From Prochlorococcus sp. AG-402-N10 (GTDB lineage: Bacteria > Cyanobacteriota > Cyanobacteriia > PCC-6307 > Cyanobiaceae), in the NCBI GenBank assembly GCA_003216465.1, contig QCIU01000004.1:62001-126000 (forward strand): a DNA stretch of 64,000 nucleotides, in the 5' to 3' direction. Numbering within the stretch: the first letter of the stretch is position 1; each line of letters starts with the position of its first letter. This document shows, piece after piece, positions 1 to 9,267 of this stretch. Made by a program: the position numbers and the translations under genes. The notes below the pieces were generated by a model, which saw only the letters and a list, made by a program, of their open reading frames with translations, made no database searches and was not told where the DNA came from.

Positions 1-2
1 AT

Positions 3-389
3 TTAAGTTTTGCTGATGAGAGATGCAATGTTTTTGGAGGACATTTAGAAGAAGGGTCAATTGTTAAAAAAGGAACAGATATCTTATTAGTTTCTTTTGA
101 AAATAAGACTATCGAAATCTCCAAACAAAATTTAGTTGATAATCAATCGCGAGTAAAAGCATATATTTTAAAAAATTGCCCTTGGTCTAAGAGAAGCATT
201 AGGTTGCTTGATTCGTTATCTATTCCCTATGAAGCAATTTTAATTGAAAATGACCAAGACTTTCAAAAGGTTAATTCTATAAGTAACCATAATACATTTC
301 CACAAATATTTTTAGATAATATATTTTTTGGAGGATATGATGAACTTTCAAAACAAGCTAAATTTGATTATTTAAAATCATTTAAATAA
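3..389 (+). CDS. Glutaredoxin-like domain protein, 5' end truncated by window edge
   Basis: Frame of the 204..389 ORF is open to the window start; translation has KAYILKNCPWSKRSIRLLDSLSIPYEAI..FPQIFLDNIFFGGYDEL, glutaredoxin-like. Confidence 0.7.
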   Translation, partial: LSFADERCNVFGGHLEEGSIVKKGTDILLVSFENKTIEISKQNLVDNQSRVKAYILKNCPWSKRSIRLLDSLSIPYEAILIENDQDFQKVNSISNHNTFPQIFLDNIFFGGYDELSKQAKFDYLKSFK

Positions 390-400
390 AAGATCCCATC

Positions 401-589
401 TCAATTGTCTCGATTAATAAATTTTTCAGAATTTAATTCATCTTCCAACTGCTTTATTAATCTTGATACAAGACTTTGAAACTCCGGCTGACATCCTTTA
501 AATGCAGCTTTATGTCTAATAGGTTCATTCCTTGTTCTTAAGTCAGTAAGCATCAATTGTAATGCATCTATCTTTGGGCTTATTTTCAT
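401..589 (-). CDS. Conserved hypothetical protein (62 aa)
   Basis: Intact ORF in a dense coding context. Confidence 0.6.
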   Translation of the reverse strand: MKISPKIDALQLMLTDLRTRNEPIRHKAAFKGCQPEFQSLVSRLIKQLEDELNSEKFINRDN

Positions 590-613
590 AGTTTTTATTT
601 ATTTTTGCATTTT

Positions 614-1273
614 TTAGATAGTTTGCATAGCTTTTTTAAAAGAAACTTTTTTATTATTACTAGAACTTGTTACTTCAATAATTTTATAGATAGATTTTTT
701 ATTACTTAAGGAATCTATACAACATTTTGCTACAAGTCTTCTTGGAATAGAGCCTTTAAATTGCATATCTTCTTTCGTGTAATCAATGTATTCAGATTCT
801 ATTTTTTCAGATTCCTTTAATCCTCCAGGTCTTATTATCGTCCAGTCAAAACTAGAGTTTTTTAGGAAATTCTCACCTACTTTTTTCCAAATAAGGATCA
901 AACCAAATAAGTTTAAAGGATGAAATAATTTCCCAGTACACAAGGAGCTGACTAATATAACCCTTTTTATTCCAATTCTTTTGCAACTCTGCAATTGTCT
1001 ATAAACACCAAGAGCATCGACTTTGGCAGGACCTGTTAAGTCTAAGGATGCTCTAGCCCCAGTTGCAATTATTAGTGCATCTATATCTTTTAATGCTTTA
1101 TCTAATTCTACTTTATTGTCTAATGATATTCTTATTGTTTCTGTATTTTTTATATCATCCCTAACCTTTGAATTTTTTCTTACTATCTGTTTTACTTTAA
1201 ATCCTTTTTTTAAAGCTTCTTCAGCTATTCTATAGCCCGTTTTACCCGAGGCTCCAGTAATCGCAATTTTCAT
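614..1273 (-). CDS. NAD(P)-binding SDR/NmrA-like protein
   Basis: N-terminal ITGASGKTGYRIAEEALKKGF Rossmann motif. Confidence 0.85.
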   Translation of the reverse strand: MKIAITGASGKTGYRIAEEALKKGFKVKQIVRKNSKVRDDIKNTETIRISLDNKVELDKALKDIDALIIATGARASLDLTGPAKVDALGVYRQLQSCKRIGIKRVILVSSLCTGKLFHPLNLFGLILIWKKVGENFLKNSSFDWTIIRPGGLKESEKIESEYIDYTKEDMQFKGSIPRRLVAKCCIDSLSNKKSIYKIIEVTSSSNNKKVSFKKAMQTI

Positions 1274-1310
1274 AATTATGGATGATATTATTAAATATTA
1301 TAGAAATATT

Positions 1311-1964
1311 CTAGGGTTTTTTACATATAAATTTTTGTTTTCTATTAGGATATAAGGTTCTGCACATCAAACATTTAGTCCCATCACACCCTCTTGCCGT
1401 ACAAAATTCCCTCCCATAGAAGATGATTTGTAAATGTAATTTATTCCATTCTGATATTGGAAATATTTTTTTAAGATCATCTTCTGTCTGCCTAACATTT
1501 TTTCCTTTTGTTAAACCCCATCTTTGTGATAATCGATGAATGTGTGTATCTACGGGGAAAGAAGGGATATTAAATATCTGTGACATTATAACTGAAGCGG
1601 TTTTATGACCTACTCCAGGAAGTGATTCAAGTTCTGCAAATGAACTTGGTACTTGATTGTTATATTTTTGGATTAATAAGTTTGATAATTTATATACATT
1701 TTTAGACTTTTGATTAGATAAACCTAGTTGTTTTATGTATTCAAATATCTTTGGAATCCCAAGTTTTGCCATTTTATCTGGAGTATCTGCGACTTTGAAT
1801 AAATCTTTAGTTAATTCATTAACTTTCTTATCCGTTGACTGGGCGCTTAATACTACTGCAACAAGGAGTGTAAATGCATTTTTGTGATAAAGAGGGATTG
1901 GAGGTGTTGGATATAATTTATTAAGCTCTTTAAATATTATCTTTGCTCTTTCTTTTTTTTTCAT
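1311..1964 (-). CDS. nth: Endonuclease III
   Basis: HhH LPGVGHKTASVI, VDTHIHRLSQRWGL, C-terminal 4Fe-4S Cys cluster CTARGCDGTKCLMC. Confidence 0.95.
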   Translation of the reverse strand: MKKKERAKIIFKELNKLYPTPPIPLYHKNAFTLLVAVVLSAQSTDKKVNELTKDLFKVADTPDKMAKLGIPKIFEYIKQLGLSNQKSKNVYKLSNLLIQKYNNQVPSSFAELESLPGVGHKTASVIMSQIFNIPSFPVDTHIHRLSQRWGLTKGKNVRQTEDDLKKIFPISEWNKLHLQIIFYGREFCTARGCDGTKCLMCRTLYPNRKQKFICKKP

Positions 1965-2059
1965 TTATTAGAAATTTTTTGTTGATGTATAAAATTATAC
2001 AAGGTAAATTTTAAAGGTATATTCTTTGCTAGCTTTATTATCTTAAAGTTTTATTTGCT

Positions 2060-3124
2060 TTGGTGGAAAAAGAGTCGTTAATAATTGATGATCTACATCA
2101 TAAATACGATAAAAAAGGGTTGTCAAATTGGATATTAAAAGCAATAAATCTGAGAATAGAAGATGGCGAGTTGTTAGGTCTTCTTGGCCCCTCTGGTTGC
2201 GGGAAAACTACTCTTTTAAGATTGATAGCAGGGTTTGAATACCCTTCTAAAGGAAGAATTACTCTCAATAAAAGGGAAATTTCAAATAAACAAATTATAA
2301 TTTCTCCAGAAAAAAGAAACATTGGTATGGTTTTTCAAGATTATGCGCTTTTCCCACATTTAAATGTTTTAGAAAATGCAATGTTTGGGTTAAAGAATAA
2401 AAAGAATAAATCAAGAGTTGAATATTTAATAAATATCGTTGGTCTTGATAAATTCAAAAGTAGATATCCTCATGAATTATCAGGAGGACAAAAACAGAGA
2501 CTTGCGATAGCTCGAGCCTTAGCCCCAGGAACGAATTTTATATTATTAGATGAACCTTTTTGTAGTCTTGATATGCATGTAAAACTTAAATTAAGAAGTG
2601 AACTTCCTAATATTCTTCGAAGTTGTAAGGCTAGTGGATTAATGGTGACCCATGATCCTGAAGAGGCAATGTCTATTTGTGATAAGGTTGCTGTAATGCA
2701 TGAGGGGAAAATACATCAGATTGATAAACCTATTGAACTTCTAGAAAAACCCAAAACGGTTTTTGTGAGTAGTTTTATTCTTGGTAATAATATTATTAAA
2801 CTAAATAAAATTGGCAATATATATTCCACTTGTTTAGGTAAAATAAATAATTCGTTTTTAAAAGATAAAAAAAACATCAAATTCATATCAATTTCTCCCA
2901 AATTTATTTCTATTAAAAAATCTAAAAACGGAGATGGAAGCATAGTCTCAAAAGAGTTTCTTGGCGAATATTTTGTTTATAAAATATCTATTAAAGGAGA
3001 AACATTAAGAGTAAGAACTAATATTAAAAATATTTTTAACGTTGGAGATAATTGTTCCCTAGGTATAAATAAAGACTGCTTCTTTTATTTATATCCTGGG
3101 GCATATAAGATATTAATTAATTAA
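2060..3124 (+). CDS. ABC transporter ATPase, iron(III)/FbpC-FutC-like; TTG start
   Basis: Walker A GPSGCGKTT, LSGGQKQR signature, Walker B FILLDEP, TOBE-like C-terminus; next to ferritin. Confidence 0.85.
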   Translation: MVEKESLIIDDLHHKYDKKGLSNWILKAINLRIEDGELLGLLGPSGCGKTTLLRLIAGFEYPSKGRITLNKREISNKQIIISPEKRNIGMVFQDYALFPHLNVLENAMFGLKNKKNKSRVEYLINIVGLDKFKSRYPHELSGGQKQRLAIARALAPGTNFILLDEPFCSLDMHVKLKLRSELPNILRSCKASGLMVTHDPEEAMSICDKVAVMHEGKIHQIDKPIELLEKPKTVFVSSFILGNNIIKLNKIGNIYSTCLGKINNSFLKDKKNIKFISISPKFISIKKSKNGDGSIVSKEFLGEYFVYKISIKGETLRVRTNIKNIFNVGDNCSLGINKDCFFYLYPGAYKILIN

Positions 3125-3128
3125 TTTT

Positions 3129-3251
3129 CTATAAGCAATTACACTTGCCCCCCTTCCATTTTGAACATTTTTTCTTTTTACATTTCTTATTTTTATTTAC
3201 GTATAATTTATTAACTAATATCAATTCTGAAAAATTATATTTGGTACTCAT
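3129..3251 (-). CDS. Lys/Cys-rich 40-aa peptide (not in supplied ORF track)
   Basis: Hand translation: MSTKYNFSELILVNKLYVNKNKKCKKKKCSKWKGGKCNCL*. Confidence 0.45.
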   Translation of the reverse strand: MSTKYNFSELILVNKLYVNKNKKCKKKKCSKWKGGKCNCL

Positions 3252-3260
3252 TTTGCCATT

Positions 3261-3279
3261 GCTATTGATATTCATTATC
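3261..3279. promoter_or_regulatory. Fur-box-like site between the Lys/Cys peptide and ferritin
   Basis: gctattgatattcattatc matches 16/19 of the classical Fur box GATAATGATAATCATTATC. Confidence 0.55.
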
Positions 3280-3363
3280 ATATTTACTAATATACCTGAT
3301 ATCTTTTTTAATTACTAAATTAAACAAAATGTTGTATTATTTAATTACTAACTAATTTTAATA

Positions 3364-3918
3364 ATGACTGAGAATAATTTACAAACAAAAAATCTAATTA
3401 ATTTGGGCCCTTCGGGTAGAGCGATTGCACAGCCAATGGATGCTGGATTGTTAGATAATTTTTTTGAACATCTAACTATGGAAAGACAAGCCAATGTTCA
3501 ATATTTTTCTATTTACTTATGGTTTCAAGAGAGAGATTTAGATGGCTTTGCATCTTACTTTTTAAGCGAATCTCAAGGAGAAATGGAGCATGCTTATAAA
3601 TTTGCTAATTATCTTATAGCTCGTGGACAAAATGTAAAACTAAAAGAATTGCCCGCCCCAATACAGGCTTGGGATTCTATAGAGGATTTAATATCCTTTT
3701 CTTTCAAAATGGAAGCTGATTTAACCGCCTCTTTGCAACAATTATATTCAATTTCAGAAAGGATTTCTGATACAAGATCTAATGTTTTTTTAGATCCAAT
3801 TGTTGAGGCTCAAACAAAATCTGAGGATGAATTCGCTCACATATTAGGAAAAGTTAAATTTGCCTCTAATCAACCATCAGCATTACTTTTAATTGATAAC
3901 GATTTAAAGAAAAAATAA
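3364..3918 (+). CDS. Ferritin
   Basis: Ferritin-type four-helix motifs (FEHLTMERQANVQYFSIYLWFQERDLDGFASYFLSESQGEMEHAYKFANYLIARG). Confidence 0.95.
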   Translation: MTENNLQTKNLINLGPSGRAIAQPMDAGLLDNFFEHLTMERQANVQYFSIYLWFQERDLDGFASYFLSESQGEMEHAYKFANYLIARGQNVKLKELPAPIQAWDSIEDLISFSFKMEADLTASLQQLYSISERISDTRSNVFLDPIVEAQTKSEDEFAHILGKVKFASNQPSALLLIDNDLKKK

Positions 3919-4194
3919 ATTTGTTTCTATTTTTGTTTCTGCAATCGTTCTTGTACATTTTTCTACTAATAATCTAGAAAAACTTAATTTTTCTTTAGTG
4001 CTCCTATCTATTAATTTAGCTATTGAAAAAATTTCATATATTCTTCGAAAGATATTATGATTTTCATCAATTAATCTCACGCGTAAACCATTATGTTCAG
4101 TATTTTTGTAAGTTTCCTTGATATTGTTTAGCCTACAAGCAAGTAAATCAATCTCCAGCAAAAGGTTGTTAATAATCGATTCAGATATATACAT
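3904..4194 (-). CDS. Conserved hypothetical protein (96 aa)
   Basis: Intact ORF, small convergent overlap with ferritin. Confidence 0.55.
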   Translation of the reverse strand: MYISESIINNLLLEIDLLACRLNNIKETYKNTEHNGLRVRLIDENHNIFRRIYEIFSIAKLIDRSTKEKLSFSRLLVEKCTRTIAETKIETNLFFL

Positions 4195-4202
4195 GTTTAT
4201 AC

Positions 4203-4790
4203 CTATAGTGGAGAAGACTCAATAAAACAGGGAGCTACACTAACTGTCTGAGTACCAATTGGGGCTATTAATAACTCAGATGCTCTTAATTTTGATATTA
4301 ATCTGGTTGATGTTACTCGGGTCGAACCTATTAATTCACCTATTCTTTCATGGGTAAGCCTAAAAGGTAATTCACACCATTTCCCACATCTTCTTCCAAG
4401 ACGGTTTACTAATATTGAGAATAAAGCTTGTAATCTTTGTTCTGCGTTCCCTAAATGTCTAATTCTCAGTAATTGAAGAGTCCATTCATTAACTGAATCA
4501 TATCCTGAATTCTCAGAAATACTTACATTACTATGAAAGGATAGGTCAGTTAGAGCTTCTACACAAACCCCTTCACTGCATAATAGATCAGTCCTCAATT
4601 GATCACCTGATTGTAAAAAAGCAAGAGTCATTCCTTCTGTTTCTTCGCATGGACAAAATACTCGAGCTATTCCGCTTTGTACTTCAAGACAAGTACCTTT
4701 AGGTCTTGATGATGGATCTATAAGAACAGTTTGTCCAGTTATTATTCTTACAGTTTTTGATATAGGTTCACTATAACTATGAAAATTCAT
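4203..4790 (-). CDS. Crp/Fnr-family transcriptional regulator
   Basis: Cyclic-nucleotide-binding-like N-terminus and C-terminal HTH (LTHERIGELIGSTRVTSTRLISKLR). Confidence 0.85.
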   Translation of the reverse strand: MNFHSYSEPISKTVRIITGQTVLIDPSSRPKGTCLEVQSGIARVFCPCEETEGMTLAFLQSGDQLRTDLLCSEGVCVEALTDLSFHSNVSISENSGYDSVNEWTLQLLRIRHLGNAEQRLQALFSILVNRLGRRCGKWCELPFRLTHERIGELIGSTRVTSTRLISKLRASELLIAPIGTQTVSVAPCFIESSPL

Positions 4791-4804
4791 ATGCTAATAG
4801 AACT

Positions 4805-4823
4805 GATAATGAGAATTATTATC
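4805..4823. promoter_or_regulatory. Fur-box-like site upstream of the Crp/Fnr regulator
   Basis: gataatgagaattattatc matches 17/19 of GATAATGATAATCATTATC. Confidence 0.65.
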
Positions 4824-4953
4824 AATTATGTACCGTAACGTGCATTATTGCAATAGATTCTCATTATCATAATATTAATTGTCTCTATACACAGACATAA
4901 AATGAATAATTTATATAATTTATATTGAGTTAATTAATTTTTTTATCTTAAGA

Positions 4954-5145
4954 GTGAGTTCTATTAAGGTTTGTTTAAATTGTGGCAGTTCTGATCTTGT
5001 TTCAGATAGGTCATTAGGTGGGAGGATGGTTTGTTTTAAATGTGGGTCTTCTTCATTCAGGAATAAGAATTTTTCTTTAAGACTAAATAAAAAGATTATT
5101 TATTTTGTAATTGCATTTGTTATTTTGTTAATAATCGTTAATTAG
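4954..5145 (+). CDS. Small zinc-ribbon membrane protein (63 aa)
   Basis: CLNCGSSDLV..CFKCGSSSF double CxxC followed by a C-terminal hydrophobic helix; GTG start. Confidence 0.6.
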   Translation: MSSIKVCLNCGSSDLVSDRSLGGRMVCFKCGSSSFRNKNFSLRLNKKIIYFVIAFVILLIIVN

Positions 5146-5926
5146 CTTTTCTGTAAATATTCCAATTTCCTTTATATTGCTTAATTTCTATATCAATATC
5201 AAATAATTTATTTATATTTTTACTATTTAAAACTTTGTTTTGCTTCCCATCTGCAATTATCATCCTATCTTTTATCATAATAACTCTATTGTAGATACCT
5301 GTAATCATTGAAATATCATGAGTTATGCATATAATTTTTGTATTTAATCTTGATAATTCGTTAATTTGATCTATTACATAAAACTTTGATTTTAAATCTA
5401 GGTTTGTAATTGGTTCGTCTAAGATTAAGATTTCTGGTTTATTTACTATAGCTCTCGCAATTAGACAAATCTGTTTTTCTCCTTCTGATAAAAGAGAAAA
5501 ATATTTTTGTGATATTTTATTCAAGTACATTTTCTTTAGTAGATTTTGTACTAAAAAAACTTCCTCTTTGGAGGTATTTCTTACTTTGCAATACTTACCA
5601 TAAAAACCACTAATTATTAAATCAAATACTTTTAATTTTGGATGAATTCTATTTCTTATTTCGAAATTTACTGTACTTATTTTATTTCTAAGGTTCCAGA
5701 TATTTATAAGTTCTTCGTTAAATATTTTTATAAAAGAATTTTTCTTTATCACTGGGTAAATATTTCTATTAATTACTTCTATTAAGGATGACTTTCCTGA
5801 ACCATTAGGCCCAATCAAAATGACATTTTCGTCATATTTTAAGTTTAGATTTAAATTCTTAACAACTTCATATCCATTTTTAATACAACTAATATTTCTT
5901 GCTTCAAACCAAAATTCATTTGACAC
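5138..5926 (-). CDS. ABC transporter ATPase without a linked permease
   Basis: GPNGSGKSS, LSEGEKQ, ILILDEP motifs; GTG start. Confidence 0.85.
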   Translation of the reverse strand: MSNEFWFEARNISCIKNGYEVVKNLNLNLKYDENVILIGPNGSGKSSLIEVINRNIYPVIKKNSFIKIFNEELINIWNLRNKISTVNFEIRNRIHPKLKVFDLIISGFYGKYCKVRNTSKEEVFLVQNLLKKMYLNKISQKYFSLLSEGEKQICLIARAIVNKPEILILDEPITNLDLKSKFYVIDQINELSRLNTKIICITHDISMITGIYNRVIMIKDRMIIADGKQNKVLNSKNINKLFDIDIEIKQYKGNWNIYRKAN

Positions 5927-6027
5927 TATAATTTGCTACTCCAGAATATAAATAATTGCACTGAACTTAAAATAAATATCATTAAATAAAGCCAATTTAG
6001 CCAAGCAGGTCTATTAACATTTTTCAT
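5926..6027 (-). CDS. 33-aa single-TM peptide (not in supplied ORF track)
   Basis: Hand translation: MKNVNRPAWLNWLYLMIFILSSVQLFIFWSSKL*; lies 5 bp after the Rieske gene stop and its TAG overlaps the GTG start of the ABC gene. Confidence 0.55.
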   Translation of the reverse strand: MKNVNRPAWLNWLYLMIFILSSVQLFIFWSSKL

Positions 6028-6032
6028 GAAAA

Positions 6033-7355
6033 TTATATAATTAGCAACAAAAATATCAATGGAGCTAGATATCTTATAAATGTTTTTCTTATTATATTTA
6101 TGTTATTAATAATTTCTAATTTCTTAATTTCTGGTGGATACTTAAATATAATCTCATTGTAAACGTCAAGTTCTTTGTTTTTATTGATAAATTTCCAAGG
6201 ATTGTCTTTCTCTTCAGATTTTTTATACCAGTTCCAGAAATAATTTATAATTCTATCTTCCCCTAATAATTTTATCTCATCATTTTTTATTAATCCTAAT
6301 TTGTGATTATATGTTTGTGTTTTTAAAATCATGTAATCTTCATCAAATATTTTGTAAAATATTTTTTTTTGAATCTCCTTAAATAGTATTAAGTTGTTTA
6401 GCAGTTTGTTTTTAAGGAATTTTCTATAATGTCTAACTATTACTCTTGCTTTATTATCTCCTAAAGGAATGTGATCTAGAACTTGAACATATCTTGAAAC
6501 AGATGGTTCCCCTTTATAAATTAATATTCTTCCTGGAGGAATATACTTTATTCTTATGAATTCTTTAGTAGGGTTACTTTTGTAAAAATATATACTTTCG
6601 ATGTATGTTGGATTAATTTTAATTTTTTGATTAAAACTTACAAGTACATTTTTATTTACATCTTTATCTGGGATTGTATCTCCATGTACCCAAAATATAT
6701 GAAGAATATCCAAATGATTCTCGATAATTCTTGACCAGTCACATTTAAAATCAACCAAAACTTCCTCCGAAACACAATCTTTAACAGAAAATCCATTATC
6801 AATTAATTCATAATTCTTAATAGGTAAAACATCATTAATATTTTTTAAATCAGTTTCTGATTTATCAGAAAAATAAACAAAAATATATTCATCTTTTTCT
6901 AATGCTTTGTATTGTGATAAATGAATTCTCTTTGCATAGTTATTGTAATTATTATCAACAATATGACTGCAAGTTATTCTATCTATATTTTGACAGGTTC
7001 CTTCAGATGAGAATTTAGCACCATGATAAGGGCATGTAAGCTCACCATTTGAAATTGAACCACCGAAGAAGGATGCCCCCCTATGTGGACAAATATTTTT
7101 GATACATCGGATATTATTATTTTCGTCTCTAAACAAAAGAAGAGGTTCGTCAAACAAGGAGAAAAAATAAAGTTTATTTTTTTTGAGATCCTTTGACGGA
7201 CAGATTGCATACCAACCGTATAAACCAATATTTAAATGTTTTTCCTTTTCTCTAACCTCTATGTTGTCAATTTTTACTACTGTTCCCTTTTTAAAAGGTT
7301 TTAAAACAGCATTAAAGTCTTTAGATTTAAAAAAATTAATTTGCTTATTTTCCAT
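6033..7355 (-). CDS. Rieske [2Fe-2S] oxygenase, PaO/Lls1-like, with C-terminal TM segment
   Basis: CPHRGASFFGGSISNGELTCPYHG Rieske motif; ENHLDILHIFWVHGD mononuclear-iron motif. Confidence 0.85.
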   Translation of the reverse strand: MENKQINFFKSKDFNAVLKPFKKGTVVKIDNIEVREKEKHLNIGLYGWYAICPSKDLKKNKLYFFSLFDEPLLLFRDENNNIRCIKNICPHRGASFFGGSISNGELTCPYHGAKFSSEGTCQNIDRITCSHIVDNNYNNYAKRIHLSQYKALEKDEYIFVYFSDKSETDLKNINDVLPIKNYELIDNGFSVKDCVSEEVLVDFKCDWSRIIENHLDILHIFWVHGDTIPDKDVNKNVLVSFNQKIKINPTYIESIYFYKSNPTKEFIRIKYIPPGRILIYKGEPSVSRYVQVLDHIPLGDNKARVIVRHYRKFLKNKLLNNLILFKEIQKKIFYKIFDEDYMILKTQTYNHKLGLIKNDEIKLLGEDRIINYFWNWYKKSEEKDNPWKFINKNKELDVYNEIIFKYPPEIKKLEIINNINIIRKTFIRYLAPLIFLLLII

Positions 7356-7874
7356 AAACTAATATCTTTTTTTAATTGACCAGTTATCTTTCGGAACTAT
7401 AACCCAAGTAAATAATCAATTTCTCATATAAGGAAAAATTCTCTATCATTTGTAGCAATATTTAAAAAGAAATTATTGAAATATATATTTTATACAAAAA
7501 AAGGTAACTTATTTAGATAGAGCAAGGTATATTTTGCTTTATTGAGTAAATGTTTCAATAATTATGAGCTTCAACTTATATTCTCTAAACATATTTGATT
7601 TGAAGGTTATAAGAAATGAAATTTACGATACCTTATTTCTTGATACTTTATTTTGATATTTAAAATAACTTGCTTCTGAATCAAAAAAAGTTCTAATAAA
7701 TCAATGAATCAAATTTCTTAATCTTTTAAATCTCAAATATCTACTTTGATAGATTATTTTTACCAGAAATAGTATTGCTTCTATTATTGAATCAATTATT
7801 TTAATATTAATTAAATATGTTCATATTTGAGATTACATCACTGTAAATTAGATTCAATTTAACACTAATTTCAA

Positions 7875-8216
7875 ATGATTAGAAATGTTTTATATTTTTT
7901 ATTCTCCTGTATCATATTTATAATAACTGCACCCGCTTATCCTAATGTTATTTCACCAGATCTTATTGAGAACTATACCTTAAAAGTTGCTAAAAAATTT
8001 TCAAAAACATACTGTAATACTTTACAATTTGGAATTTCTAAAGATGGTGCTTTGAATTTTGCAATAGGGGAGACAAATAAGGAATTTAAAAATAATAAAT
8101 TAAACAAATTAATTGATAATAAAGTATTAATTAACAAAATCATTATGGGTTTATCAAACAATTGCCAAATATATGAATTTCCTATTGATGAATTAGAAAA
8201 ATTAGCATTTGATTAA
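7875..8216 (+). CDS. Hypothetical protein with signal-peptide-like N-terminus (113 aa)
   Basis: N-terminal hydrophobic segment MIRNVLYFLFSCIIFIITAPAYP. Confidence 0.6.
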   Translation: MIRNVLYFLFSCIIFIITAPAYPNVISPDLIENYTLKVAKKFSKTYCNTLQFGISKDGALNFAIGETNKEFKNNKLNKLIDNKVLINKIIMGLSNNCQIYEFPIDELEKLAFD

Positions 8217-8239
8217 GCCATAGTTATGTATTTTAAACT

Positions 8240-8422
8240 TCATTTTTTTCCTATCCAATCACTTGGTTTTTCCATCATCCATTCAAAAACTCCCTTGGGA
8301 TCAAGATTTCTAGATGCAATTATAAACAAAGTTGGAAATATCAAAGATACAATTCCAATTACAATTATGTCTAATTTCCCTATTCCAATTTCCTTGAATG
8401 TTAAAGCAATAATATTTGTCAT
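8240..8422 (-). CDS. Small membrane protein (60 aa)
   Basis: Single hydrophobic helix; preferred over the overlapping + strand ORF 8226..8471. Confidence 0.55.
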   Translation of the reverse strand: MTNIIALTFKEIGIGKLDIIVIGIVSLIFPTLFIIASRNLDPKGVFEWMMEKPSDWIGKK

Positions 8423-8762
8423 TAATTTGATCCTTTTAGTTATTCGTTGTTCACTATATATTATTTTTTAAGTTTGTAGGGTTAAAGTTTAAGAACAAAT
8501 CATTTATTTATAAGTTGTTTTAGCAAAATTTATAAATAATATAAATTACCTTTTAAACTTTATTAAAATTAAATAATTTATAAAAAAGAGAAAAAATTTA
8601 ATGAATTTTTTTAACTCTGCTTCTTAACATATTTCAAAAATAAAAATCTTTTTGTGATTTCATTAGAATTTGTCAATAACAATATTCAACCGAGCAGATT
8701 TATAAATTAATAGAATATTCAAAAAAATATTTATACATAAGGTCATTAAGTTATCAAATTAA

Positions 8763-9059
8763 CTAATCGAATTCTATTCCAACTTCTTCTTTAGTATCTC
8801 TATCTAGATCTGGTAAATGAGGTTCAACCCAATGATCTTTATTGTCAATACCAGCTGCATTAACATAACTCATAATATGCTGATCAACCTGCTTGTATAA
8901 GTCATGTAAATTTAAATCCATTCTAATGTCATGTGCAATTTCTGATACTTGCTGTTCTGTTAAACAATGATCAGGATGCAGCAAGTCACAACAAGGTATC
9001 CTTTTTTCAATCAACTCATTTATGTTGATTTTAATTTCGTAATCTTGATGTACAGTCAT
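8763..9059 (-). CDS. Hypothetical protein (98 aa)
   Basis: Intact ORF, balanced composition, not low complexity. Confidence 0.6.
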   Translation of the reverse strand: MTVHQDYEIKININELIEKRIPCCDLLHPDHCLTEQQVSEIAHDIRMDLNLHDLYKQVDQHIMSYVNAAGIDNKDHWVEPHLPDLDRDTKEEVGIEFD

Positions 9060-9267
9060 AACTGTATATATATCTAACTTTTTAATTTTAGTGATTATTT
9101 GATCATTTTATGCGTTTGGTTATGAAACGAAGTTGAAATTATAAAGGTTTTTATTTGTAATTTAAAAATTTAACGTTTTTGAATAAATTTTTATTTAGTT
9201 CATAGATGATGAAATAAACTTGCGAAGATTTAATTTTTTTGTTTGATTGTAAGTAAAAGTAATTATT

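Noticed and set aside
7564-7656. 30-aa + strand ORF MSFNLYSLNIFDLKVIRNEIYDTLFLDTLF in an AT-rich gap
   Set aside because: No recognisable motif or coupling; expected by chance in AT-rich DNA.
8226-8471. 81-aa + strand ORF
   Set aside because: Overlaps the minus-strand 60-aa small membrane protein, which has a more protein-like composition; only one is likely real.
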